From Rhodothermia bacterium (GTDB taxonomy: Bacteria > Bacteroidota > Rhodothermia > Rhodothermales > JAAAOL01), in assembly GCA_030428385.1 (NCBI GenBank), contig JAUIDY010000025.1, positions 1 to 57,797 of the forward strand: 57,797 nucleotides of DNA, given 5' to 3'. The position numbers and the translations under genes are program-made. Below, in pieces: positions 33,404 through 42,496 of this stretch (the stretch's first letter is position 1; each line of letters starts with the position of its first letter). The notes beneath the pieces were generated by a model. That model was not told the DNA's origin. It was given only the letters and a program-made list of their open reading frames with translations, and ran no database searches.

Positions 33404-35038
33404 TCAAGGCGTGTGGGTGGTTTCGCGAAGAGGGGCTTCAATCTCCTGGGTGACAGGGGGTAGGTCGAGGGAAAGGGGTACATCTTGCGCAAATTGGGCC
33501 GCCCGTGCTTCCTCAAGGACCACGGCCTGTTTTTCCTGAATGACCTGTAACAGGTGTTCGGTGGCAGGCTCACTCCGCTGGAGGAATGGATTGGGGGCAA
33601 GGCCAAGAATAATCATAAAGGCAGCCAACGGCACCAAAAGGCCCAACTCGCGGGCGTTGAGGTCGCTCATCTCGCGGTTGGCATCGCTCGTTAGTGGACC
33701 GAAGAAGGTTTTGTAGAGCATCCACAGCAGATAGACCGCCGCGAGAATAACCCCGGTTGTCGCCAGCGCAATCAGCAGCGGGTTGCCGATGACCGTACTC
33801 TTAAATGAGCCTAGCAAAATCATAAACTCACCGACAAAGCCGTTGAGTCCAGGAAGGCCCGCCGACGCCAAAACCGAGAGCACCATAAAAAACGTCAGCA
33901 CCGGGACGCTTTTGGCTATGCCACCATAGTCTTCCATCAGCCGCGTGTGCCTCCGTTCGTAGAGCATCCCCACAATAAGGAAGAGTGCGCCTGTCGACAA
34001 GCCATGGTTCACCATCTGGATCATCGCGCCTTGCAACGCTTCCAGGTTAAACGCAAAGATGCCCAGCACTACAAATCCGAGGTGGCTGACGGAGGAATAC
34101 GCGACCAGTTTCTTGGCATCGGGCTGCACACGGGCAACGAGGGCGCCATAGATAATGCCGATGACGGCAAGGACTGCGAACAGCATTGCATATTCTTGCG
34201 CTGCATTAGGGAAAAACGGCAGGCAGAATTTCACCAAGCCAAACGTCCCCATTTTTAGCAGTACCCCCGCCAGAATCACGGAGCCGCCTGTTGGAGCCTG
34301 CACATGGGCATCGGGAAGCCACGTATGGAGCGGGAAAAGCGGCACCTTGATCGCGAATGCCAATGCAAACAGGAAGAACAGCCACGTCTGCATCGACAGC
34401 GGGGTGTTGTAGGCCAGCAGCTTGTAATAGTCCGCCGTGAAGACACCGTTGTTCACGGCATCGCCTGCTACATAGCAAAAGTACAGGATGGCCACCAGCA
34501 TCAGCAAGGAGCCGACGAGCGTGTAAATGACAAACTTAACCGCCGCGTACACCTTGTTCTCTCCGCCCCAGATGCCGATGATAAAGTACATCGGGATGAG
34601 CGTGAGTTCGAAGAAGATGTAGAACAGGATGATATCGTACGAGGCAAAAACGCCCGTCACGCCCGTCTGCAAGATGAGCAGCAGCGTGTAATAGGCCTTT
34701 TCGTGCTTCTTGATATACGTCCATGAGGCCAACACCACCAACGGCCCTAGCAGCGTCGTCAGGAGGACTAGCAGCAGGTTCAGCCCGTCGATGCCCACGT
34801 AATATTTGATGTCGAGCGAGTCGGCGAGAATGGGCCCCGAGATATCAGCTAGTTGCGGAGCGAGGTTGGTGGCTACGGCCGGATCGAAGCCAAACCACAG
34901 CACCAACGAGAGCCCGAATGTGATAAGCGTCGTCACCAGCGCGGCCCAGCGGACTGCATCTTTGCCCCGCGCCGCCATGGTAAGCAGCGCGCCAATCAGC
35001 GGCAAAAAGATGATGATAGAGGTAATGTTTGGAATCAT
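33404..35038 (-). CDS. nuoM: NADH-quinone oxidoreductase subunit M
   Basis: Proton-pumping antiporter-like subunit of complex I, 544 aa, with fourteen expected helices plus a hydrophilic C-terminal tail of about 45 residues. Diagnostic stretches are FFELTLIPMYFIIGIWGG with the TM5 Glu, KFVIYTLVGSLLMLVAI, HTWLPDAHVQAPTGGSVILAGVLLKMG, AYSSVSHLGFVVLGI and ASAGLPGLNGFVGEFMIL. The tail (EEARAAQFAQDVPLSLDLPPVTQEIEAPL) is longer than in E. coli NuoM. It starts 29 bp after nuoL, and its stop overlaps the possible TTG start of nhaD. Confidence 0.96.
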   Translation of the reverse strand: MIPNITSIIIFLPLIGALLTMAARGKDAVRWAALVTTLITFGLSLVLWFGFDPAVATNLAPQLADISGPILADSLDIKYYVGIDGLNLLLVLLTTLLGPLVVLASWTYIKKHEKAYYTLLLILQTGVTGVFASYDIILFYIFFELTLIPMYFIIGIWGGENKVYAAVKFVIYTLVGSLLMLVAILYFCYVAGDAVNNGVFTADYYKLLAYNTPLSMQTWLFFLFALAFAIKVPLFPLHTWLPDAHVQAPTGGSVILAGVLLKMGTFGLVKFCLPFFPNAAQEYAMLFAVLAVIGIIYGALVARVQPDAKKLVAYSSVSHLGFVVLGIFAFNLEALQGAMIQMVNHGLSTGALFLIVGMLYERRHTRLMEDYGGIAKSVPVLTFFMVLSVLASAGLPGLNGFVGEFMILLGSFKSTVIGNPLLIALATTGVILAAVYLLWMLYKTFFGPLTSDANREMSDLNARELGLLVPLAAFMIILGLAPNPFLQRSEPATEHLLQVIQEKQAVVLEEARAAQFAQDVPLSLDLPPVTQEIEAPLRETTHTP

Positions 35039-35067
35039 AAGGTCCCGGTTCTATCGGTTACCGCTGG

Positions 35068-37086
35068 TTAGCTGAATAACAACATCGCAATGACAAAGGC
35101 CACCCCCAACACAATCGCGAGGGCGTAGTTTTGCACCACACCTGTCTGCATCTTGCGCAAGCTGCCACTGATCCTGGACGAGAGGCTCGCCATCCCGTTC
35201 ACCAAACCATCAACCACGTTGGCATCAAACGGAGCCAGCCCTTTTTCGGAGCCGCCAATTAGCGGGCGCACCACCACGCGGTCGTAAAACTCGTCCCAGT
35301 AATACTTGCCCTGCCACGTTTTGTAGAGCCCACCAAAACGACCCTTTAGCTTTTCGTCGTAAGCCAAGCCATGCTTTTTATAAACACTGTACGCGAAGTA
35401 AACGCCGACGATGGCAATGAGTGAACCCAGCGCGATGAGGCCCCACTCAATGGTTAAGAAACTCGGGTCGTGTGGACTTACCGCTGCTTCGGCGACGGGA
35501 CCAACCACATCGCCATGCCCCACCAGGAAGCCGTGGATCCAGTTCCATTCTCCGTGTGCAATGACGCCCGGCAGTCCAATAAAACCGCCAATCACGGAAA
35601 GAATCCCTAATACCCACAGCGGAATGGTCATTGTCGCAGGCGACTCATGGGCATGGACTTCATCCGCATTGGGCCAGCGCTCTTCACCTTCAAAGGTGAG
35701 CATATACGAGCGCATCATATAAAACGCCGTCAGTAGGGCGGTGATGAGACCAATGATCCAAACAAACCACGCATAGCCGTTTCCATCGTAGCCATATTCA
35801 AACGCCTTAAAGAGGATCTCATCCTTGGAGAAAAACCCAGCGAAGAGCGGTATTCCAGCGATGGCAAAAGTAGCCAACAAATACGTCCAACGCGTCGAGG
35901 GCATGTATTTCTTAAGGCCGCCCATCGTGCGCATGTCCTGCGCGTCGAAGTGACCTCCGTCAGCGCCTGCATGATGCACGTCCACGCCCTTGTGCTCCAA
36001 GTCGTGCTCCACATGGTGCATCGCATGGATCACCGAGCCGGAGCCGAGGAAGAGACAGGCCTTAAAAAAGGCGTGTGTCATCACGTGGAAAATCGCCACG
36101 AAGAACGCGCCGACGCCTGCCGCCATAAACATGTAGCCAAGCTGCGAAACCGTCGAATAAGCCAGTACGCGCTTAATGTCGTTCTGCGTGATCGCAATCG
36201 TCGCCGCCATAATGGCCGTGAGCGCACCCACAATCGCGATCACCATCATGATGTCGGGCGCATTTAGCACGACGGGCGACATGCGCGCTAGCAGATACAA
36301 ACCCGACGTAACCATCGTAGCCGCATGGATTAGGGCAGAAACGGGTGTTGGCCCAGCCATGGCATCGGGCAACCAGACAAACAAGGGGATCTGGGCGCTT
36401 TTCCCCGTGGCTCCGATAAATAGCAACAGCACCGCCCACATCGTGGTACCCTGGCTCAGGGAAGCAGGATCGGCTAGAATCGTCCCGAAGTCGAGGCTGC
36501 CGAGTTCCCGAAAGAGCAGAAACATCGCCAGCAGAAAAGCGAAGTCGCCAATGCGGTTGACGATAAACGCCTTGTTCGCGGCTTCCGTGTTTTTTAGCTC
36601 CTTGTACCAGAATCCGATGAGCAGGTACGAACACAGCCCCACGCCTTCCCAACCGAGAAATAACACAACGAGGTTGTCGGCCAGGACCAAGTTGAGCATC
36701 ATGAAGATGAACAGGTTCAGGAAGGCGAAAAACTTCCAGAACCCGTCGTCATCGTGCATATATCCGATGGAATACAGGTGGATCAATGATCCTACACCCG
36801 TCACCACCAGCGTCATGATCAGCGAGAGTTGATCAATCCGGTAGGCAAAGCTCAGATCCAGGTCGCCCGCCTGCATCCAGGTAAAGAACGTTGCAATCAG
36901 GGGCTCTTCGTGGAAGTAGAGGAAGAGCAACACGGTTAGTGCAAATGGTACAGCCACACAGGCTGTTGCCAACCCACCCAACAAGGTCTTGTTTTTACGC
37001 CATGCTGGGACGAAGAGCCCCAACATACCGTTGAGCACCGCGCCTGCAAGCGGTAAGAGCAGGATAAGCAGAACGTATTCTTGCAT
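35068..37086 (-). CDS. nuoL: NADH-quinone oxidoreductase subunit L
   Basis: Largest antiporter-like membrane subunit of complex I, 672 aa, distal on the membrane arm, with the long amphipathic lateral helix near the C-terminus. Recognisable parts are FLGWEGVGLCSYLLIGFWY, AFIVNRIGDFAFLLAMFLLF, WLPDAMAGPTPVSALIHAATMVTSG, AYSTVSQLGYMFMAAG and FFKACLFLGSGSVIHAM. A His/Asp/Gly-rich insert (HHVEHDLEHKGVDVHHAGADGG) sits in the loop after that last segment. The C-terminal WQGKYYWDEFYDRVVVRPL is typical. It lies between nuoK (66-bp gap) and nuoM. Confidence 0.96.
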   Translation of the reverse strand: MQEYVLLILLLPLAGAVLNGMLGLFVPAWRKNKTLLGGLATACVAVPFALTVLLFLYFHEEPLIATFFTWMQAGDLDLSFAYRIDQLSLIMTLVVTGVGSLIHLYSIGYMHDDDGFWKFFAFLNLFIFMMLNLVLADNLVVLFLGWEGVGLCSYLLIGFWYKELKNTEAANKAFIVNRIGDFAFLLAMFLLFRELGSLDFGTILADPASLSQGTTMWAVLLLFIGATGKSAQIPLFVWLPDAMAGPTPVSALIHAATMVTSGLYLLARMSPVVLNAPDIMMVIAIVGALTAIMAATIAITQNDIKRVLAYSTVSQLGYMFMAAGVGAFFVAIFHVMTHAFFKACLFLGSGSVIHAMHHVEHDLEHKGVDVHHAGADGGHFDAQDMRTMGGLKKYMPSTRWTYLLATFAIAGIPLFAGFFSKDEILFKAFEYGYDGNGYAWFVWIIGLITALLTAFYMMRSYMLTFEGEERWPNADEVHAHESPATMTIPLWVLGILSVIGGFIGLPGVIAHGEWNWIHGFLVGHGDVVGPVAEAAVSPHDPSFLTIEWGLIALGSLIAIVGVYFAYSVYKKHGLAYDEKLKGRFGGLYKTWQGKYYWDEFYDRVVVRPLIGGSEKGLAPFDANVVDGLVNGMASLSSRISGSLRKMQTGVVQNYALAIVLGVAFVIAMLLFS

Positions 37087-37151
37087 AGATCAAGAGGCGG
37101 GTTGCAAAAAGGGCTGCGGGCAGAACCCGCCACCCGAAAAAACCTAAGCCG

Positions 37152-37457
37152 TTAATACTTAAACAGATTAATCTGGGAGATATCGACCGTGAGCTTGTTG
37201 CGGAAGATGGCGATCACGATGGCAAGCCCAACTGCCGCCTCGGCGGCTGCCACACTCATCACAAAAAACACCAGAATCTGACCCGACACATCCCCCATTG
37301 CCTGACTCAAAGCTACAAGGGTCAGATTAACCGCGTTGAGCATCAATTCGACAGACATCAACACCACGATGACGTTGCGGCGAAACAGCACGCCCAGCAC
37401 GCCGATGGTGAACAAAACCGCGCTTAGCGACAAAAACCAATTCAGGGTCAATTCCAT
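37152..37457 (-). CDS. nuoK: NADH-quinone oxidoreductase subunit K
   Basis: 101-aa complex I membrane subunit with three helices. The conserved Glu-bearing segment [14 protein letters not shown] is present, as is [24 protein letters not shown] with the second conserved Glu in the third helix. These Glu residues lie on the proton path linking the quinone module to the antiporter subunits. It starts 10 bp after the nuoJ stop. Confidence 0.96.
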   Translation of the reverse strand: MELTLNWFLSLSAVLFTIGVLGVLFRRNVIVVLMSVELMLNAVNLTLVALSQAMGDVSGQILVFFVMSVAAAEAAVGLAIVIAIFRNKLTVDISQINLFKY

Positions 37458-37467
37458 CGTTTGTTGC

Positions 37468-37977
37468 TCAGGTAAATCGACGTTTAGCCAACATTAACGC
37501 CCCAATTGTCGCCACCAGAAGCAATATTCCGATGACTTCAAAGGCCAATACGTGCTTGGTAAAAAGCTCTGCCGCAATGGTACGTGCACTGCCTGTCACC
37601 ACGGCTTCTTCAGCGACGATGGCAGCAGGCACGACATCCAGACTTAACGCCAGCATATATACCAGTTGCGCCAAAACCACCATCCCTAGAAAGAATCCGA
37701 CTACTTTTTTCCAGTCGAACTCCTGCAAGCGGGGCAAAGAGGACAGATTCAGCAACATGATGACAAACAGGAAGAGCACCATGATGGCCCCCGCATACAC
37801 CAGAATCTGAATGGCACCAATAAAGGAGGCGTTCAGGGTGATGTACAGTCCCGCGATGCAAAGCATATTTAGAATAAGCCACAACGCACTGGAGACAGGG
37901 TTGCGTGAGAGCAGCATGCCCAGTGCTGCCGCCACAGCTACAACAGCGAGGAAGAAAAAGAGAAAAGGTGCGACCAT
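37468..37977 (-). CDS. nuoJ: NADH-quinone oxidoreductase subunit J
   Basis: 169-aa complex I subunit, five expected helices. [21 protein letters not shown] and [27 protein letters not shown] are the hallmark segments; the second contains the Tyr and the pi-bulge helix TM3 needed for coupling. It is the first gene of the leftward nuoJ-K-L-M operon. Divergent purK lies 286 bp away, so nuoA-I must be elsewhere in the genome. Confidence 0.96.
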   Translation of the reverse strand: MVAPFLFFFLAVVAVAAALGMLLSRNPVSSALWLILNMLCIAGLYITLNASFIGAIQILVYAGAIMVLFLFVIMLLNLSSLPRLQEFDWKKVVGFFLGMVVLAQLVYMLALSLDVVPAAIVAEEAVVTGSARTIAAELFTKHVLAFEVIGILLLVATIGALMLAKRRFT

Positions 37978-38263
37978 CGAATCGCTGGTGGGTGAGTCAA
38001 GACGCTAGCAGGAGCAGGGCTTCTCCCTACAGCCTGCGAAGTTAGACAAATCGAGAAGCACCAACAAGCAAAGATCCCGTAAAACCAAGCCTGCTTCCCA
38101 GCCCCCAATTTAGGGCCTCCTTCCTTTCTACGCTACGTCCTTTACAGGTCTTTTCCAAACTCAAAAGGTTTTTGATATGCAATAACGGATTTAATCCCGG
38201 AAAACTATGCAGGCGGCCATTATCTTCATCCCTCGTTCTAGAAGAATTTTATGGAGGACTTAG

Positions 38264-39406
38264 ATGTCGAAATCAGGTTTCCCCTTGCTGGGGATCATGG
38301 GGGGAGGCCAGTTGGGCCGGATGATGGCCTTAGCGGCCCTACGGATGGGATTTAAGGTACGCTTCCTCTCCCCCCATTCTTCCGGCCCAATGCAAGGCCT
38401 GGGCGAGCAGATGGTAGGGCCTTGGACCGACAAAGACGTGCTTCAAGACTTCGTGGAAGGGTGTTCGGCAATAACGGTCGAAAGTGAATGGGCCCCTGCA
38501 GAAGAAGTGAAAGCCATTTTGCCAGAGGGAGTCGCCCTATGGCCTAGCCCTGCCACCCTGCAGTTGATCCGACACAAAGGCATTCAAAACACAACCCTTC
38601 AAAAAGCAGGGCTTCCTCTGCCTGCCTTCTGTTGCTGTGCTAGCCTCGATGAAGTCCACAACGCCGTAGAGGCTTTTGGCTTTCCGGTTATGTTCAAGCG
38701 GTTTGAAGGCTCCTATGATGGCTACGGAAATGCCACGGTACGTTTCCCGGAAGAGATCCAGCAAGCCTGGGATGACCTCGCTGCAGAGGACGGGCTGCTT
38801 GTAGAAGCCTGGGCGCCATTTGTCCGTGAACTCTCCGTACTGGTTTGTCGGCGGGCGGACGGAGCCCATGTGGAATACCCGGTCGTCTACACGGAGCAAA
38901 AAGACCACCGGTGCCATGCCGTAGAAGCACCTGCGCCCTCACTCTTCCCCGATGTAGAAGCGGAAGCACGCCGGGTAGCCCTTGCTGCGGTGGAAGCAGT
39001 TGGCGGGGTTGGAATTATGGGAGTTGAATTATTCGAAATGAAAGACGGGACCGTGCTGGTGAATGAACTGGCACCTCGCCCCCACAACACCGGACACTAC
39101 ACCATCGAGGCATGTCATACCTCCCAATTTGAAAATCACGTTCGGGCTGTGCTTGGTCTTTCTCTCGGCAATCCTAACCTGCGTGTACCAGCAGCGGTCA
39201 TGATCAATATATTAGGACACCGTTCCGGAGAAGCAGCGCCTGATGGACTTGATGACGCCTTGGCTGTGGAAGGAGCGGCCATTCATCTATACAATAAGCC
39301 ACAGGTTCGTCCGAAACGAAAGATGGGCCATGTCACCATTACAGGAGATGACGTGAAAACTGTTCGTGCGCGTGCAGAGCATGCCGCGTCATTGATTCAA
39401 CTTTAA
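38264..39406 (+). CDS. purK: 5-(carboxyamino)imidazole ribonucleotide synthase
   Basis: ATP-grasp enzyme of purine synthesis, 380 aa, that carboxylates aminoimidazole ribonucleotide with bicarbonate and ATP to form N5-CAIR. The N-terminal strand LLGIMGGGQLGRMMALAALRMG is the PurK signature. The ATP-binding FPVMFKRFEGSYDGYGNATVRF and the Mg-binding VELFEMKDGTVLVNELAPRPHNTGHYTIEACHTSQFENHVRA are intact. A GGAGG ribosome binding site precedes the ATG. purE follows after 6 bp, so the two steps are made together. It is divergent from nuoJ. Confidence 0.96.
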   Translation: MSKSGFPLLGIMGGGQLGRMMALAALRMGFKVRFLSPHSSGPMQGLGEQMVGPWTDKDVLQDFVEGCSAITVESEWAPAEEVKAILPEGVALWPSPATLQLIRHKGIQNTTLQKAGLPLPAFCCCASLDEVHNAVEAFGFPVMFKRFEGSYDGYGNATVRFPEEIQQAWDDLAAEDGLLVEAWAPFVRELSVLVCRRADGAHVEYPVVYTEQKDHRCHAVEAPAPSLFPDVEAEARRVALAAVEAVGGVGIMGVELFEMKDGTVLVNELAPRPHNTGHYTIEACHTSQFENHVRAVLGLSLGNPNLRVPAAVMINILGHRSGEAAPDGLDDALAVEGAAIHLYNKPQVRPKRKMGHVTITGDDVKTVRARAEHAASLIQL

Positions 39407-39412
39407 ACCAAT

Positions 39413-39916
39413 ATGACCAAAACGAACCCCTTGGTAGGAATTGCTATGGGCAGTGAATCGGACCTGCCCACCATGAAAGAGGCTGCAGACGTGTTAAAAT
39501 CGTTTGCCGTCCCGTTCGAGATCCGCGTCCTGTCTGCCCACCGTACGCCCGACGCCATGCACGCCTATGCAAAATCAGCCCATAAGCGCGGACTCAAGGT
39601 GATTATCGCCGGAGCGGGTGGAGCCGCGCACTTGCCAGGCATGATCGCTGCGTCCACTCCCCTTCCCGTCCTTGGCGTCCCCGTCAAATCAAGTAAACTC
39701 AGTGGCCTCGATTCTTTGCTCTCGGTGGTGCAGATGCCCGGAGGCGTTCCTGTCGGTACCCTGGCCATAGGGGGAGCCAAAAACGCAGGGTTGCTCGCCG
39801 TTCAGATCCTTGCCACCTTCGATACGACCCTGCTCGATAAAATGCTTGCATACAAGAAAGACCTGATTACCCTCGTCGAGGGCATGGACGCACGCGTCCA
39901 GGAAGCGGTGAAATAA
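39413..39916 (+). CDS. purE: 5-(carboxyamino)imidazole ribonucleotide mutase
   Basis: 167-aa class I PurE, which rearranges N5-CAIR to CAIR, the step after PurK. The N-terminal [20 protein letters not shown] and [22 protein letters not shown] with the active-site Ser, His and Arg are present, as are [26 protein letters not shown] and [26 protein letters not shown]. Its stop is 5 bp from the stop of the opposing GWxTD gene. Gene order and spacing indicate one purK-purE transcript. Confidence 0.97.
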   Translation: MTKTNPLVGIAMGSESDLPTMKEAADVLKSFAVPFEIRVLSAHRTPDAMHAYAKSAHKRGLKVIIAGAGGAAHLPGMIAASTPLPVLGVPVKSSKLSGLDSLLSVVQMPGGVPVGTLAIGGAKNAGLLAVQILATFDTTLLDKMLAYKKDLITLVEGMDARVQEAVK

Positions 39917-39921
39917 GCGGC

Positions 39922-42336
39922 TTACTCCAAAAACAGGTCCTGCTCGCTCTCGACCGTTTTGCCTGAAATGTTATCGTGGACACGTATGGCCAGGGTATAA
40001 ATGCCCGGCTCTTCGCCACTCACGTCCAGGATCTGATAGGCGGCATCATCGCTGAGGGTACCTGTCCCCGGAAAACTGACCGAGACCCCTCCTGTGCGCC
40101 CGAATATGTTCTTCACGAGGCGACCAAGACCACGTGATTCTTCCTTCGGGATCAGCACAATGTCAACCTCATAATCCGTCTGACCATCATCGCCTTTTGC
40201 AAGATTGTAGGCTTCGAAGTAAAGGTAAACGGGCTGATTGGTCGAAAAAACGCTCCACGGAGCGGGTTGAATCGACAGGTCATGTCGAACAATTTCGCTG
40301 GCACTGTGCGGCTTGCCATCGAATGTATCCTCGACCCGGTACGCCAACAGCAAATCACTGATTCCAAGCTCGCCCGATGAAAAATCGGGAATGTCCACCG
40401 GACGCCGTTGCACGGCTACCGTACCCCCACTTGCCGTTTCAAACTCCATGGAAAGCTCATGGTGTCCTGGCGGCGCCGTCATCGTCTGAGTGTCTACCCA
40501 CAAATTTAAGTCGGTGAACGATACGATCTGCTCTGTAGGCAATCCATAGATGGTCCGCCGTCGTTCTACCAACAAGTCTCGTTGTTCACTGACCAAAAAA
40601 GTGCCGGTATTGGCGGTAATCTCAAGCATCTGCTCGCCATTGTCGAACGTGGTGATGGGGACACCGTAATGCACGTACAAATCGGTGACGCCGCCTTCTC
40701 CTTTAAACGCTGTCGTCAGGTAGGGCAACTCCACCGCACGACCTGTGGGCTCATACTCATACCGTTCTGGCGTACGACGAAACGTTTCCTTCGCCTTGAT
40801 CTCATAATCGTTTTCCCACACGTCCATACCGTCGCTAATCTCAGAGGCCTTGGGGGTATACAGTCGATATTCTCCATTCCGGAATGGATCTTCAAAAACA
40901 AACCGGAATTCCCCGTATTCCCACACGTTGAACGTGTTCATCTCATTAAAGAGTTGGGAATCCATCAGGTCGCGCATTTCCTGAGGATCGTTCCTAACCG
41001 CTGATGCACCTGAGTTATTAAGGTCTCCCTCTCCAACGGTCGTTAAGGCCTCAATCAAGATGGTTTTCCCCTCATGGATCGCCTCGTCGTTGGGGATAAT
41101 AACTACATCGGCTTCGGGAGGCCCATAGCGTACCAAGATACGTCCGCGTTGGGTATCCCAACCGCGCAGGTCCAGGCCATCGGCTCCATACAACAAGTCA
41201 GCATACGTTAGCCGGGAATAGTGTTCCTGCCGGCGCTCGTTATAGGGCGTCAGATACCGTGGATCTTTGCTCGTCCAAAACCGAGAGGCGTAGGTAACCG
41301 GATCGGCCTCATAAGCTTTTATTTCCTCTTGGGGAAGGACGTAGCGTATATCGGTGTAGGCCTCTTTTACCGCCGGATCCATAAATCGAAACGCCGTTTC
41401 AAAGCTGCGCTCAGAGGCTTCAAAATTGCCTGCCCGGTGATGGGCTAACCCCAAATAGGTCCATGTTTCGGGATCCTCCGGGAAAAAGCGATACATGTCC
41501 TCCAACATCACTAACGCTTCCGTGTACTCTCCTTTGAGCGAGTATATCTCCATCAGCAGATCGTAGACTGAACGGCGGCGAGGGTCCACCTCCAGGGCTT
41601 TTTGCAGATGGGTAATCGCCCGATCATAAGAGCGCTGTGCCCGCACCTCCAGGTCCCGTATCGGGACGCCCTGGGAGGCCAGTGATTCGGTGTCGAACCG
41701 GTCGTTGAGAAAGACGCGGTTGGGGTTGGCAATCCGTTCGAGATTATTTCCCGTTGGAATAAAACGCTCCGCCACACCCACGTTTTCAGCCTGATAATCG
41801 AAGCGGCCTGCCCCTTCTTGCAGGCTGGTATATTGCAAGGCGTACGTCGGAATCATAACCGCATTCCGGTAGCGCCAGAAATCATGAATATGAACCGCCC
41901 CTAGTTCTTCGTTCGCAAAGGCATTTTCTGGGTCGAGATCCAGAATTTTACTGGCAAGTTCAAGCCGACGTAACTCACGGAGTCGTTCCGCAAAGAAATT
42001 GTTTGTTTCGGTACGTAGTTGCTGAAGCTGGGCGACCAGATAAACTACGTTTTCGGGCTCGATGTCGAGCGCTTTATCCAACGCACGCGCAGCTTTTCGG
42101 CGGTCATGCAGTGGGGTTTCATAATACACCCGCGCCAACAGGTAGTGGGCCTCTGCATTTTGAGGGTCTGAAGCTGTCGCCTGTTCAAAGGCACGCGCGG
42201 CCTCTTCGAAACGGGCCTCCCGGAAGGCTTGACGGCCTTGCGCAAGATAGTCAGGAGCCTGCTGTGCGGTCCCTGTTTGTGCAAGGAGCAGGCAGAGGAC
42301 GAAGAGAAACGCTGATGTCAGCAGTCGATGAATCAT
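39922..42336 (-). CDS. GWxTD domain-containing TPR protein
   Basis: About 804 aa from the ATG at 42336. Two further ATGs lie 5 and 10 codons upstream but do not improve the signal peptide MIHRLLTSAFLFVLCLLLAQTGTAQQ. It is therefore exported. TPR-like repeats follow: ARFEEAARAFEQATASDPQNAEAHYLLARVY near 40-70, more near 240-320 including AITHLQKALEVDPRRRSVYDLL and GLAHHRAGNFEASERSFETA. The GWxTD domain includes WTSKDPRYLTPYNERRQEHYSRLTYAD and GWDTQRGRILVRYGPPE (about 375-430), and beta-rich C-terminal segments follow. Its function is unknown; the family is typical of Bacteroidota and relatives. It probably works in the periplasm or on the outer membrane. Confidence 0.85.
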   Translation of the reverse strand: MIHRLLTSAFLFVLCLLLAQTGTAQQAPDYLAQGRQAFREARFEEAARAFEQATASDPQNAEAHYLLARVYYETPLHDRRKAARALDKALDIEPENVVYLVAQLQQLRTETNNFFAERLRELRRLELASKILDLDPENAFANEELGAVHIHDFWRYRNAVMIPTYALQYTSLQEGAGRFDYQAENVGVAERFIPTGNNLERIANPNRVFLNDRFDTESLASQGVPIRDLEVRAQRSYDRAITHLQKALEVDPRRRSVYDLLMEIYSLKGEYTEALVMLEDMYRFFPEDPETWTYLGLAHHRAGNFEASERSFETAFRFMDPAVKEAYTDIRYVLPQEEIKAYEADPVTYASRFWTSKDPRYLTPYNERRQEHYSRLTYADLLYGADGLDLRGWDTQRGRILVRYGPPEADVVIIPNDEAIHEGKTILIEALTTVGEGDLNNSGASAVRNDPQEMRDLMDSQLFNEMNTFNVWEYGEFRFVFEDPFRNGEYRLYTPKASEISDGMDVWENDYEIKAKETFRRTPERYEYEPTGRAVELPYLTTAFKGEGGVTDLYVHYGVPITTFDNGEQMLEITANTGTFLVSEQRDLLVERRRTIYGLPTEQIVSFTDLNLWVDTQTMTAPPGHHELSMEFETASGGTVAVQRRPVDIPDFSSGELGISDLLLAYRVEDTFDGKPHSASEIVRHDLSIQPAPWSVFSTNQPVYLYFEAYNLAKGDDGQTDYEVDIVLIPKEESRGLGRLVKNIFGRTGGVSVSFPGTGTLSDDAAYQILDVSGEEPGIYTLAIRVHDNISGKTVESEQDLFLE

Positions 42337-42496
42337 GGATTCCCGAACCATGGCTGCGGAGTCCAAGGGCTAAGTGAGTGTACACCAAATATCATGGTAC
42401 AACGCATCAAAGACACTGTACACCCCAAATCCGCCGAATGGTTGCAGGACGAGGGTGAGGCGTTGCAACGTGGTACCAAGCCGCGCCATCCCCGCT

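Noticed and set aside
37978-38263. Purine riboswitch upstream of purK
   Set aside because: I could not find the conserved three-way junction core sequences, and no terminator or ribosome-site sequester is evident. The region looks like an ordinary divergent promoter spacer.
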